The notes under the pieces are model-generated. The model worked only from the letters and a program-made list of their open reading frames with translations. It ran no database searches and had not been told where the DNA came from. Source: Rhodococcus sp. 1163 (GTDB lineage: Bacteria; Actinomycetota; Actinomycetes; Mycobacteriales; Mycobacteriaceae). Taken from it: a DNA stretch of 64,000 bases. The position numbers were made by a program, and so were the translations under genes. Shown in pieces: positions 8,156 through 16,456 of the stretch. The stretch spans positions 62,001 to 126,000 of the forward strand of contig NZ_MKKX01000028.1 of NCBI RefSeq assembly GCF_002091985.1, written 5' to 3'. Numbering within the stretch: the stretch's first letter is position 1; every line of letters starts with the position of its first letter.

Positions 8156-9556
8156 TCAGCGGATGGAGCGTCGCTCTGGGCGAGTGAGTTGTCGTGCTGA
8201 CTTGTCTCCGCTTCCGATGGTGAGGGCCGCGACGAGGATCCCGATCAGGACACCGATGAGGGTGTCGCCGATGCGACTGATCGCGACGGCGGGGGACAGC
8301 TGTCCGGCTATCCCGGTCAGGAGCAACGCCATCGGGGTGATGGCGATCGTGGTGAGGGCGTAGTTCCTCATGACGAGGAGTTCGGCAACGATCTGCAGAG
8401 CGATGATGGTCACCGTTGTCGGCCAGTATCCGAGCGCACCTGCAATCAAGGCGGCGGCGATCACCGCGCCGCCGACATTGCCGAGTAACCGCTGAATACC
8501 GCGCTCGACCGTCGTGTGAAAAGTGATGCCCTGCATGGCGGCCATTGCGCCCATGGTCGCCCACAACGGATGCTCGAAGCCGAAAGCAGTTGCGCACCAT
8601 GCTGCCAGCAACGAGGCGAGAACGATGCGGGCCGCGTTGACCACCAGGGCGCGTGATGTCAACGAGCGCACGCCGACGGCAAAGAAGTTCTCAGGCGTAG
8701 CGGCGAGCTCGGCAGCGCGCATCGGCAACGTGTCGTACCTGCGCATCTTTCGCAGTGCGCGCTCGTGAGCGAGGAGTTCGGCTGCATGAGAGGGATCTTC
8801 GCCACGTGCCCAGGCATCGAGCAGGTTCTCGGCGTCGTCGAGGAGAGTGGTCAGCCCGAGGCTGTGTGCACGCGGCCCCTGCCGTGCGTTGAGTGCAACG
8901 ATCAGGCGAGCGCGTTCGAGCGCTGCTCGGGCGGTGCCGTCTTGCCTCGAGTCGGTGGCCGCGAGAGCGCGGGCGACCGCGAGTTGCGCGGGCCCGACCG
9001 GATGCAGCAAGGCCGGGAGCATTGCTGCCACCCATCCGATGGCAGCGCCGATGGACACCGAAACGAACACTTCGGCCACGTCCCCGGCGGCATCCGCGAA
9101 CCCGACGGCAGCGGTCGACGCGAACACGAGGATGACCGGGCCCGGTCCGGTTATCGAGAAGGCCGACAGGACAAGTGCCGCGATGCCGGCCGTCAGGGAG
9201 ATTGCGACTATCTCGAGGGCAGAGGAGTCCGTCATCGTGCCGAGCGCGGCGCCCACTGTCGCCCAGAGAACTATCGAGCCACCGACCAGCGCCAACTTTC
9301 CTGCGCGCCGTGGGTACGGCTCGTGTCGCGCGAAGGCGCTGCACAGGGCACCCAGCGCAGCGAAGCCGGCGAGTTCGGGCCTGCCGAGAATGCCTCCACC
9401 GATGAGAACGACGGCGATGGCTGCGCCGACCCGCAGGGCCGGCGCGATAGTCGCATCGGCCTGCCCGAGCGTCATCGCCTGGCGCCAGGCCGCTCGCGAA
9501 GCGGCGTGGGCGAGCGCAGAACGGGTGCGGGCGATTCGGGTAATGGAAACAGGCAC
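8156..9556 (-). CDS. FUSC family (aromatic acid exporter-like) membrane protein
   Basis: A 466-aa membrane protein of the fusaric-acid-resistance/AaeB-like type. Two blocks of hydrophobic helices (about residues 40-170 and 315-450, the second beginning ARIVLASLLAAWCATAFGFE) flank a soluble helical middle (ALERARLIVALNARQGPRAH...). The second block contains the FUSC_2 pattern TTVERGIQRLLGNVGGAVIA. It probably exports small aromatic or amphipathic compounds. The start is GTG 9556, with no clear ribosome binding site; an internal ATG at 9475 is the alternative. It is divergent from a MarR gene with a palindromic site between them, so regulation by that MarR is likely. Confidence 0.8.
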   Translation of the reverse strand: MPVSITRIARTRSALAHAASRAAWRQAMTLGQADATIAPALRVGAAIAVVLIGGGILGRPELAGFAALGALCSAFARHEPYPRRAGKLALVGGSIVLWATVGAALGTMTDSSALEIVAISLTAGIAALVLSAFSITGPGPVILVFASTAAVGFADAAGDVAEVFVSVSIGAAIGWVAAMLPALLHPVGPAQLAVARALAATDSRQDGTARAALERARLIVALNARQGPRAHSLGLTTLLDDAENLLDAWARGEDPSHAAELLAHERALRKMRRYDTLPMRAAELAATPENFFAVGVRSLTSRALVVNAARIVLASLLAAWCATAFGFEHPLWATMGAMAAMQGITFHTTVERGIQRLLGNVGGAVIAAALIAGALGYWPTTVTIIALQIVAELLVMRNYALTTIAITPMALLLTGIAGQLSPAVAISRIGDTLIGVLIGILVAALTIGSGDKSARQLTRPERRSIR

Positions 9557-9570
9557 CCCGATACTTTATA

Positions 9571-9596
9571 AGTATTTTACTAGTGAAGTAAATACT
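9571..9596. promoter_or_regulatory. Candidate MarR operator between FUSC and MarR genes
   Basis: A near-palindrome AGTATTTTACT - AGTGA - AGTAAATACT in the only AT-rich stretch of the 73-bp divergent gap. The arms differ by a single extra T. It lies 15 bp from the FUSC start and 34 bp from the MarR start, so a bound repressor could block both promoters, the usual MarR arrangement. Confidence 0.6.
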
Positions 9597-9629
9597 GCCG
9601 CCCGTGACCAGGGCCGTAAGGTGGATGTC

Positions 9630-10130
9630 ATGACCTCGGTGCAGAAATCTGGCGGAGACTTCGTCGATCAGGTCCGCCGCGAGTGGGTCGCCCTTTTTCC
9701 GGACACCGACACTTCGCCGATCGAAGTTCTCGCGCGAATCGGCAGGATCGCTGCCCAGGCCAACCACCTACTCGATTCCACCCTCGCGCCGAGCGGAGTG
9801 TCGCGGGCCGAGTTCGACGTTTTGAGCGCGCTGCGCCGAGCCGGAAGACCACTACGAGCGAGCGAAGTGACCTCGGTGACGATGCTCAGTGGGGCATCCA
9901 CCACCAAGATCTCGGAACGTCTGGTGAAGGAAGGGTTGGTCGAGCGACTCCGCCTGGACCGCGACGCGCGAGTTGTGCTGTTGCAACTCACCGCTACCGG
10001 AATCGAATTGGTCGACACCGTCTTTCCGCTGCGACTCGCACGTGATCGCGAACTGCTCGTCGGGCTGAGTCAGGATGAAACCGAGGCATTGGCACACCTA
10101 CTACGAAAGGTCGCGCTCGAGGTCGAGTAG
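9630..10130 (+). CDS. MarR family transcriptional regulator
   Basis: A 166-aa winged-helix regulator divergent from the FUSC exporter. Core features: LAPSGVSRAEFDVLSALRRAG, LRASEVTSVTMLSGASTTKI (recognition region, with the conserved small-residue TTKI segment) and the wing RLRLDRDARVVLLQLTATG. I chose ATG 9630, which has GTAAGGTGG eight bases upstream. Likely represses itself and the FUSC/ceramidase unit through the palindrome at 9571-9596, and is probably relieved by an aromatic ligand; this is inferred from the layout. Confidence 0.85.
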   Translation: MTSVQKSGGDFVDQVRREWVALFPDTDTSPIEVLARIGRIAAQANHLLDSTLAPSGVSRAEFDVLSALRRAGRPLRASEVTSVTMLSGASTTKISERLVKEGLVERLRLDRDARVVLLQLTATGIELVDTVFPLRLARDRELLVGLSQDETEALAHLLRKVALEVE

Positions 10131-10138
10131 CGCGACTC

Positions 10139-10191
10139 TTCGCATGTGAGTGGAAAGCCCTCGCCGAGAGCTGATTCCACTCACATGCGAA
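10139..10191. terminator. Bidirectional hairpin between convergent MarR and lipocalin genes
   Basis: Perfect 17-bp stem TTCGCATGTGAGTGGAA / TTCCACTCACATGCGAA with a 19-nt loop, exactly between two convergent stops (10130 and 10195). There is no U-tract. The position suggests a shared transcription end. Confidence 0.7.
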
Positions 10192-10194
10192 TTC

Positions 10195-10821
10195 CTAGAC
10201 GGTGCAGAGGGGCTGTATGCCCGCCGCTCCGCCCGGTGTCGGCGAGGTGAGTATCAGGCACGAGTTGTAGCCGAGCGATTCGGCGACGGCACGGATTTCA
10301 CGGAACTTCTCCGGGCTCGCTTCGGATGAGCGGGAGAGGACGAAACCCGAAGTCCGGAACGGATCTCCGACGAATGCCCAGGAGTAGTCGTCCGCGATGT
10401 AGGCGACGATGTAGTTGGTCGGCCCTTCGGGGTTCTCCTGGGTCGGTACGCCCGGAAAGCTCACGTGCAGCTGGGCATTCGTCACCGTGTCGTTGACGCG
10501 GGCGTTGCCGAGAATGTAGTTCTGCTCCCCGTTCCAGGTGGTACACGTGTTCTCCACGCGCACGTTCGCCGGATCGATCAGCGTGTACTTGGCTTGTGTG
10601 TCGCGCGCGCATTCGAGGTTGAACGGCTGCGGTACGGCGGCAATTTGATTCCAGGTGCCCTGGTATTCAGCGACATCGAGGGATGGGATGGGGGCGAGGG
10701 GTTCGAATCCAGCCGAACCCGACGGGGCAGGTGCTGCCTGCGCGATTCCGCCGGCGAGCAGCATCCCCGTGGCGCACGCACCGGCAACGAGTGCGCGTGT
10801 GAGCATCGAATGTACCTTCAT
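10195..10821 (-). CDS. Secreted lipocalin family protein (Blc-like)
   Basis: A 208-aa exported lipocalin. The start is ATG 10821 because AAGGAGTGAA lies just upstream and a Sec signal follows (LVAGACATGMLLAGG, cleaved near AQA-AP). The lipocalin signature is clear: LDVAEYQGTWNQIAAVPQPF (the G-x-W motif), then YTLIDPANVRVENTC and NYIVAYIADDYSWAFVGDP, as in bacterial Blc. Such proteins bind hydrophobic ligands in an eight-stranded barrel. The gene begins 5 bp after the MmpL-type transporter, and its ribosome binding site lies inside that gene's end. The pair may therefore move the same lipid-like compound. Confidence 0.85.
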   Translation of the reverse strand: MKVHSMLTRALVAGACATGMLLAGGIAQAAPAPSGSAGFEPLAPIPSLDVAEYQGTWNQIAAVPQPFNLECARDTQAKYTLIDPANVRVENTCTTWNGEQNYILGNARVNDTVTNAQLHVSFPGVPTQENPEGPTNYIVAYIADDYSWAFVGDPFRTSGFVLSRSSEASPEKFREIRAVAESLGYNSCLILTSPTPGGAAGIQPLCTV

Positions 10822-10826
10822 GGATT

Positions 10827-12938
10827 TCACTCCTTTTGTCCCACCAGTTCGATACTGCTGGAATCGAATGTGTTCGGCCACCATATCCCCGGGCCGATGA
10901 GGGTGAACAGGGCTGGAATGACCAACGTGCGCACCACGAAGGTGTCCAGCAGAATGCCGAGGCCGACGATGATGCCGAGCTGAGTCAGTGTGATGAGCGG
11001 AAGGACGCCGAGCACGCAGAACACTGCGGCCAGCACGATGCCTGCACTCGTGATGACACCACCCGTTGCTCCCACCGCGCGCACGATGGCCGCCCGAGTG
11101 CCGTGGCCGGGCGTCTCCTCCCTGGTACGCGTGACGAGGAAGATCGTGTAATCGACGCCGAGGGCGACCAGGAACAGGAAGGCGAACAGCGGAACGTTGT
11201 CGTCGAGAGCCGGGAACCCGAAGATGTGCAGGCTCACCCAGCTACCGATGCCCAGGGCCGCGAGCGCGCTGAGAACCGTAGTGCCGACGAGTACCAGCGG
11301 CGCGACGACGGCACGAAGCAGCACGAGCAGCACGGCGAGAACGACGATCAGGATGGCGGGCACGACGACGAGCCGGTCCCTGGCGGCGGCGTCACTGGTG
11401 TCGAGGGCTTGGGCGTCACTGCCGCCGACGAGCGCCTCGGCATCGGGAAGGTCCTTCAGCGAACCGCGTAGGTCCTCGATGACGGCGAATGCTTCCTCGG
11501 ATGCGGGCGGCGAGTCGGATACGACGGACCATCGAGTCAGGCCGGTACCGGAGTCGGCGCCACGGGTGAACGAGGTGACGGCGTCGTTTGCTGCCAGTAC
11601 GGACTCGATCTCGGCAGCCGAATCGGTCTTCCCGATCACTGTCGTCGGATCTGCCAGACCTGCGGGGAAGTGCTCGGAGAGTGTTTCGAAGCCTTCGACG
11701 GATTCGGCGGATACCCGGAACTGCTCGGTCTGCGACAGGCCGATTCCGGTTCCGAAAAGCGCGCCGGCACAGGCGAGGAGCGCAACGATCGTGATCGATG
11801 CCGTGCGGGCAGGATGTCGTGACACTGCTGCCGCGATCGAGAACCACGCCCCGGAGGTGGCGGTGTCGCGATCGTCAGGGCCTGGGATGAAGGGCCAGAA
11901 CAACTTCCGTCCGAACAGTGCCAGTAGGGGAGGGAGGACGAGGAGGACGAACACGGCTGCGACGACGAGGCCTGCGGCTGCGAGTGCACCCAGGCTGCGG
12001 GTACTGGGCAGGATTGCCAGTAGAAGCGTCAGCAATGCCAGCACGACGGTGGCGTTGCTGGCGAGAATTGCAGGCCCGGCGTGACGGACGGCCCTGGCAA
12101 GTGCGCGTCGATGGTCGGGCTCGGCGCGCAACTCTTCCCGATATCTCGAAATCAACAGCAACGCGTAATTCGTACCCGCTCCGAAGACCAGAACGCTGGT
12201 GATTCCGGAGGTGGAACCGTCGAACGACAGGCCGGTCACCTCGGCTAGTGCTGTTCCGACGGAGGTGGCGACGCGATCGCCGAAGCCGATGACGAGGAGC
12301 GGAACCAGCCACAGGACAGGCGATCTGTACGTCACGATGAGAAGGATCGCGACCACGAGTGCGGTGACCGCGAGAAGGGTGAAGTTGGCGCCGGAGAACG
12401 AGTTCGCAATGTCGGCGCCGAATGCCGGCCCGCCGGTCACCTGCGCGTCGAGGCCGTCGGGAAGGCCGTCGACGGCAGCGGTGCGAAGCGAGGTGACGAG
12501 GTCGTCGAGTGTGAACCCGGACAGCGAACTGTCTATCGGAACCAGGCCGAGCGTTGCCTTGCCGTCGGGTGCCGGCACGAGCGGAGGCGAACCGGTGTCG
12601 GTGCCTGCGGCGGCCGCGGTCCGATCGAGGGCTTGTTGTGCGGCCGCCAGGTCGGCTTCGGACAACGCTTCGCCATCGGATCGACTGACAACGAGTATCG
12701 CCGGTGCGGTGTCTGCGCCGGGGAATTGGGTCAGCAACTCGGTGACCTGGGCGGACTCAGCTGCGGGTGGCACCGAGGACGGTGCGCTCCCGGCCGAGTC
12801 GTTCTCGCCGACGAGGGCCATGAACCCTAGCGAGAGCACCAGGACGGCAAGCGCGACTGCCCACGACCGGCGTGAGGTGACAATCCGGGCGAATCCGATC
12901 CAGAAGCCGTCGTCACGGCGTGAGCTGTCCACAGGCAA
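10827..12938 (-). CDS. MMPL family transporter
   Basis: A 703-aa RND-superfamily membrane protein with two repeated halves, each a periplasmic loop plus a bundle of helices. The first half carries GAGTNYALLLISRYREEL, the second GVDYTIFLVTRTREE. The Asp-Tyr proton-relay pair of MmpL proteins is thus intact in the second half, while the first has Asn-Tyr, a variant I know from the ActII-3-like branch. Function: proton-driven export of lipids or drugs. The start is TTG 12938, or GTG 12932; ribosome binding is weak at both. It is followed by a lipocalin gene and divergent from a MarR gene, which suggests MarR-controlled efflux. Confidence 0.85.
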   Translation of the reverse strand: MPVDSSRRDDGFWIGFARIVTSRRSWAVALAVLVLSLGFMALVGENDSAGSAPSSVPPAAESAQVTELLTQFPGADTAPAILVVSRSDGEALSEADLAAAQQALDRTAAAAGTDTGSPPLVPAPDGKATLGLVPIDSSLSGFTLDDLVTSLRTAAVDGLPDGLDAQVTGGPAFGADIANSFSGANFTLLAVTALVVAILLIVTYRSPVLWLVPLLVIGFGDRVATSVGTALAEVTGLSFDGSTSGITSVLVFGAGTNYALLLISRYREELRAEPDHRRALARAVRHAGPAILASNATVVLALLTLLLAILPSTRSLGALAAAGLVVAAVFVLLVLPPLLALFGRKLFWPFIPGPDDRDTATSGAWFSIAAAVSRHPARTASITIVALLACAGALFGTGIGLSQTEQFRVSAESVEGFETLSEHFPAGLADPTTVIGKTDSAAEIESVLAANDAVTSFTRGADSGTGLTRWSVVSDSPPASEEAFAVIEDLRGSLKDLPDAEALVGGSDAQALDTSDAAARDRLVVVPAILIVVLAVLLVLLRAVVAPLVLVGTTVLSALAALGIGSWVSLHIFGFPALDDNVPLFAFLFLVALGVDYTIFLVTRTREETPGHGTRAAIVRAVGATGGVITSAGIVLAAVFCVLGVLPLITLTQLGIIVGLGILLDTFVVRTLVIPALFTLIGPGIWWPNTFDSSSIELVGQKE

Positions 12939-12942
12939 ACAA

Positions 12943-12957
12943 TCTCACTAACTGAGA
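12943..12957. promoter_or_regulatory. Candidate MarR operator in the MMPL/MarR divergent promoter
   Basis: TCTCA-CTAAC-TGAGA, an inverted repeat with 5-bp arms, flanked by AA and ATTAATC. It lies directly upstream of the MMPL start and 75 bp from the MarR start. Short arms, so the call rests partly on position. Confidence 0.4.
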
Positions 12958-13031
12958 CATTAATCAACCGGCAAGATCAGCCGTCGGGCGTGCGGATAGT
13001 CTGAGCGCATCTTCGAAGAGAGAGGACCGCA

Positions 13032-13508
13032 GTGGCCGATCGAAGCGAGTTGGAATCGAAAATCTCCTCCGACGTACGTGCGCTGTCCGCTGTCTCCGAG
13101 GAGATCGGGCGGGCCTTCGGAGCGCAACACGAACTGCGACACAACGATTTTCGTGCACTGCTCCTGATCATGGTCGCCGACGTCGAAGGCACGCCGCTGA
13201 CGACGGGCGAACTCGGCGCTCGGCTCGGGTTGTCGTCCGCAGCCATGACGTACTTGGTCGAGCGGATGATCGAGTCGGGTCATATACGACGAGAAAAAGA
13301 CGAACGTGACCGTCGAAAAGTGATTCTCCGCTATGCCGACCACGGCATGGCCGTCGCACGTGAATTCTTCGGTCCACTCGGTATGCGTACCAATTCCGCG
13401 CTTGCCGATGTGCCCGACTCGGATCTTGCTGCGGCTCATCGAGTTTTCGTCGCTTTGATCGGCTCGATGCGTGCGCATCACGAGGAACTGCTTCCGCGAA
13501 TCACCTGA
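13032..13508 (+). CDS. MarR family transcriptional regulator
   Basis: A 158-aa regulator starting at GTG 13032 (GAGAGAGGACC upstream). MarR core: LRHNDFRALLLIMVADVEG, LTTGELGARLGLSSAAMTYL (helix-turn-helix) and the charged wing REKDERDRRKVILRYADHG. It is divergent from the MMPL transporter gene and probably controls it and itself. The ligand is unknown. Confidence 0.85.
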   Translation: MADRSELESKISSDVRALSAVSEEIGRAFGAQHELRHNDFRALLLIMVADVEGTPLTTGELGARLGLSSAAMTYLVERMIESGHIRREKDERDRRKVILRYADHGMAVAREFFGPLGMRTNSALADVPDSDLAAAHRVFVALIGSMRAHHEELLPRIT

Positions 13509-13694
13509 GATCTCGGTGTTCGATTCGCCTTCACTATGCGGGACGGCCCGAGTAACGTAGGGTTGATCGAGGTTGAGCTAACAGCCGTTGTCGGGGGAGA
13601 CGCCCTGGCTGTCTCAGCCGTTAGCGGAACTGATGTTCACATTCGACTGTCACCGCTCTCGTACCGTTTCCCTCCCGATCGAAAAGACGATGGG

Positions 13695-14147
13695 ATGGCT
13701 ATGACTGTTACTCCACGCGGTGTCGAAGACGACGCAACCGCACACAACCAGGCCGCAATGAATACTCATGCCACAGCAGACACCTCGGTATCCGTGGCTG
13801 CTACCGCCGCAATCTTTCGAGCCGTACCGTTCGGCTCGGCTGCGCTCGTTGTCAGCGTGCACGGCGACATCGATATCCGTAGTGCACCGATGCTGACCGA
13901 GTTCGCATCCACCCGCATCGACGCTCACCGGCATCTCGTACTCGACCTGTCCGATGTCGGCTTCTTCGGCATCGCCGGCCTTACCGTCTTCAGTGCGCTC
14001 GACAGTGCGACCGAAGAAGCAGGGTCGAGCTGGTCGCTCGTAGAAGGACACCCGGTACATCGGTTGTTGGAGGCTGCGTCTCTTCAACCTGCCGTGCAGG
14101 TCTTCGATCGAGTTGCCGACGCCGTCGAAGCAGCATCGAAGCGCTAA
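13695..14147 (+). CDS. STAS-domain protein, anti-sigma-factor antagonist-like
   Basis: A roughly 150-aa protein. A polar N-terminal tail of about 35 residues precedes a single STAS domain: SAALVVSVHGDIDIRSAPML, RHLVLDLSDVGFFGIAGLTV and SWSLVEGHPVHRLLEAASL. In classical SpoIIAA-like antagonists the phospho-acceptor Ser lies in a D-S-S/T motif after the LDLSxV strand. Here that place reads GFFGIAG, with no Ser, so phospho-switching may be absent. ATG 13695 was chosen, with ATG 13701 nearly as good; upstream in-frame codons give a low-quality extension. Ends at a strong terminator (14165-14201). Probably part of general-stress sigma control, by family only. Confidence 0.75.
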   Translation: MAMTVTPRGVEDDATAHNQAAMNTHATADTSVSVAATAAIFRAVPFGSAALVVSVHGDIDIRSAPMLTEFASTRIDAHRHLVLDLSDVGFFGIAGLTVFSALDSATEEAGSSWSLVEGHPVHRLLEAASLQPAVQVFDRVADAVEAASKR

Positions 14148-15745
14148 CGTTCCTCTCGATCTCGGGTGACCAGCTCCAGTAAGGAGCTGGTCACCTTTTT
14201 TCGTATCCGGCCTAGCGGGCCCTGCTGACCCAATGCCGCTCGCGCAGCGTTCATCCCAGCTGCTCCGTGAACTCCTCCTCCAGGATGCGCAGAAGAGCTA
14301 CCGAGGAACAGTCCCTCGACGACGGTTTCCGAACGTCCGAGTCCGGGTGTCGGGCGAAAGATCAACTGCTGCTGCAACTGTGCGGTTCCGCCGTTGACCG
14401 CGCCGCCGTAGAGATTGCCGTTCTCGGCCATCAGATCGGACGGACGCTGGACCACCTCGGCGATGATCGACCCACTGAACCCTGGTGCGTGTTCTTCGAG
14501 CACATCGCGTACCCGGTCGGCGACCGTATCGGCCGACGCGTCGTCGCTCACTCCGCGCGGCAAATGCGTGTACGCCCAGGCGCTCTCGGTGCCCGCCGGC
14601 GATCTGGAGGCGTCTGCCGTGGTCATCTGCCCGAACAGCATGAACGGACGTTCCGGGAGCACCCCGGTGGTCAGATCGGCCAACCATCGGACCAGGCCGT
14701 CGTCGTCGGCGCCCAGATGCACGGTCCCGGCACCCGAGAGGCTTGCCGAGCGCCACGGGATGGGTCGGTCGAGGGCGTAGTTGACCTTCACCACCGGGGT
14801 GTCCCATTCGAAGTTGCGGAGATCCTCGTGCACCCGCCGGGGTACCGCGTCGGCCGGAAGCAAGGAACCGTAGAGCATCGGTGCGGAGACGTCGGCGATC
14901 ACGGCCCGACGGACGAACACCGTGTCTCCACCCTTCGTATGAACCGCTGACACACGTCCGCCCGCGACATCGATGCGATCGACCGGGCTGCCGCAACGCA
15001 GTTCCGCCTTGCCTGCACGGCTCACGAGCGCGCCGGCGAGCTTGCTCGCGCCACCCGTCGGCACTGGATATCCGACGTCCTGGGCCAACATCGTCAGCAG
15101 ATACCCCATCGCACCGCTGACGGGCGCGTCGGAAGGGGCGTCACCGTGCATGGCATTGCCCAGCAAGAGGCACCTGGCGGCCTCACTCCGGAAGAGTTCG
15201 TGCGCCATGATGCGTGCTGGTAGAGCCATGAACCGCCCGAACCGCAGTGTGTCCGCGGCACCCAAGGTTCTCGCCAACGACGCAGCGGCGCGCACCGGCG
15301 GAAATGGTCCGAAGAAGGCATCGAGCATCGGTTTTCGGATCTTCGTCCACTGATCGAACAGGTCGAACCAGGCATCACCGTCGCGACGGTCGTATTCGGC
15401 CAGAGCTGCGGCGGTATCGGCGACGTCGTTGTGGACGACGGGGGCGGACTCGTCCATCGAGGAGCGTGCGTGGCCGTAGACGGTGGGCGAACGCGACCAC
15501 CGCAGGCCGTGATGCTCGAGGTCGAGTGAGGTCATCACGGGCGACGCGGCCCCCAACGGATAGAAGGCACTGAAGAGATCACTGCTGAATCCTGGTATGA
15601 GCTCGGCACTGCGGACAGCGCCACCGGCTTCGGGGCCTGCCTCCAGAATCACTACGTCCCAGCCTGCGTCTGCCAGCGCAGCCGCGGCTACGAGTCCGTT
15701 GTGTCCGGCGCCGATCACCACGGCGTCCGCGGAGCGAAGTGTCAT
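14144..15745 (-). CDS. FAD-dependent oxidoreductase, phytoene desaturase-like
   Basis: A 533-aa flavoprotein of the CrtI/PYROXD2-like family. The N-terminal Rossmann motif is ADAVVIGAGHNGLVAAAALA, followed by the acidic ribose-binding LEAGPEAGGAV. The C-terminus has the second FAD motif in the form GLFLGSSSAHPGGGVHGAAG, common in phytoene-desaturase-like and retinol-saturase-like proteins. Start ATG 15745 is preferred over an upstream codon at 15775, as it immediately precedes the Rossmann fold. No carotenoid genes are nearby, so the substrate is unknown. Its last codons overlap the stop of the convergent STAS gene and contain that gene's terminator hairpin. Confidence 0.8.
   Translation of the reverse strand: MTLRSADAVVIGAGHNGLVAAAALADAGWDVVILEAGPEAGGAVRSAELIPGFSSDLFSAFYPLGAASPVMTSLDLEHHGLRWSRSPTVYGHARSSMDESAPVVHNDVADTAAALAEYDRRDGDAWFDLFDQWTKIRKPMLDAFFGPFPPVRAAASLARTLGAADTLRFGRFMALPARIMAHELFRSEAARCLLLGNAMHGDAPSDAPVSGAMGYLLTMLAQDVGYPVPTGGASKLAGALVSRAGKAELRCGSPVDRIDVAGGRVSAVHTKGGDTVFVRRAVIADVSAPMLYGSLLPADAVPRRVHEDLRNFEWDTPVVKVNYALDRPIPWRSASLSGAGTVHLGADDDGLVRWLADLTTGVLPERPFMLFGQMTTADASRSPAGTESAWAYTHLPRGVSDDASADTVADRVRDVLEEHAPGFSGSIIAEVVQRPSDLMAENGNLYGGAVNGGTAQLQQQLIFRPTPGLGRSETVVEGLFLGSSSAHPGGGVHGAAGMNAARAALGQQGPLGRIRKKVTSSLLELVTRDREER
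14165..14201 (+). terminator. Intrinsic terminator of the STAS gene
   Basis: A 13-bp perfect stem GGTGACCAGCTCC / GGAGCTGGTCACC, a 5-nt loop AGTAA and a run of six T. This is the most textbook-like terminator in the window. It lies within the coding end of the convergent oxidoreductase gene. Confidence 0.9.
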
Positions 15746-15821
15746 GAGTCCTACGGTACGTCTCGGTGCAGACACTACGGTCGTGATGTTTGGCGCTCGG
15801 AGACCTGGGCACCCCCTTCAG

Positions 15822-16367
15822 ATGTCGACGAGCAGTGAGCGCGAGCATATGCAGACGGATTCGGTGAACGATGCGGTATCCGCAGGGGCGCCTGTCGAGG
15901 CTGCGCGGGACGCGTCGGACCTGGAGTCGGGGGCCGAGCCGACCGAGGCCCGGTTCGTCGGTGTTCCGAGAGTGGACACCGAACCCGATCCGCTCGACGA
16001 TGCAGGACCTTACGTTGTCGTATCGGTGGATCAACGAGGCGCCGATATCGACACTTTCGATGCCCGGGGCGTCGCGACGAGTTCGGTGACGGTCGAGTCC
16101 GACACTCCGCCACGACGCCGCGCAGGTGAGAAGACCGTCGCCGAGATCGTCGCCGAGATGTACGACACGAAGACGGTCGAGCAAATTTTCGTGGTGGGCG
16201 TACTCCCCGTGCGTCCACAGCTCGTGCAGAGCTTGCCCGCGCGAGTGCTGAACGACGTCATCGAGCTCGAAATCGGTTCGAGGGCAGACGGATCCGACTC
16301 CGATCTGATCCGCTCGGCCGTGCAGGAAGTACGAGATCGACAGGCGCTACTTGCGCGAGAGCTATGA
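15822..16367 (+). CDS. Short Rv2629/baeRF-like protein
   Basis: A predicted 181-aa protein. The N-terminal third is polar and probably disordered. The middle reads GPYVVVSVDQRGADIDTFDA and the C-terminal part VEQIFVVGVLPVRPQLVQSL then PARVLNDVIELEIGSRADGS. These match, in order, the central block of Rv2629-like ribosome-associated proteins (archaeal-release-factor-like baeRF family; about 370 aa). The N-terminal domain, the intervening segment and the C-terminal domain of those proteins are missing. Either a reduced family member or a decayed copy. The start is uncertain: ATG 15822 or ATG 15849. A hairpin follows at 16388-16430. Confidence 0.55.
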   Translation: MSTSSEREHMQTDSVNDAVSAGAPVEAARDASDLESGAEPTEARFVGVPRVDTEPDPLDDAGPYVVVSVDQRGADIDTFDARGVATSSVTVESDTPPRRRAGEKTVAEIVAEMYDTKTVEQIFVVGVLPVRPQLVQSLPARVLNDVIELEIGSRADGSDSDLIRSAVQEVRDRQALLAREL

Positions 16368-16387
16368 GCGAAGCGCGTGGGCGCCAT

Positions 16388-16430
16388 GAAACCTGGGTGC
16401 GATGAAAGCAGTGGAAGGCACCCATGTTTC
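16388..16430. terminator. Hairpin between convergent genes
   Basis: GAAACCTGGGTGC / GCACCCATGTTTC form a 13-bp stem with one mismatch and a 17-nt loop, placed between the stops at 16367 (plus) and 16457 (minus). No long U-tract. Confidence 0.6.
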
Positions 16431-16456
16431 GAAGCATCTTGCTCGCCGCCAGGCCG

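Noticed and set aside
8847-9629. N-terminal extension of the MarR protein from 8847
   Set aside because: The extension lies entirely opposite the FUSC gene; MarR similarity and a ribosome binding site begin at 9630.
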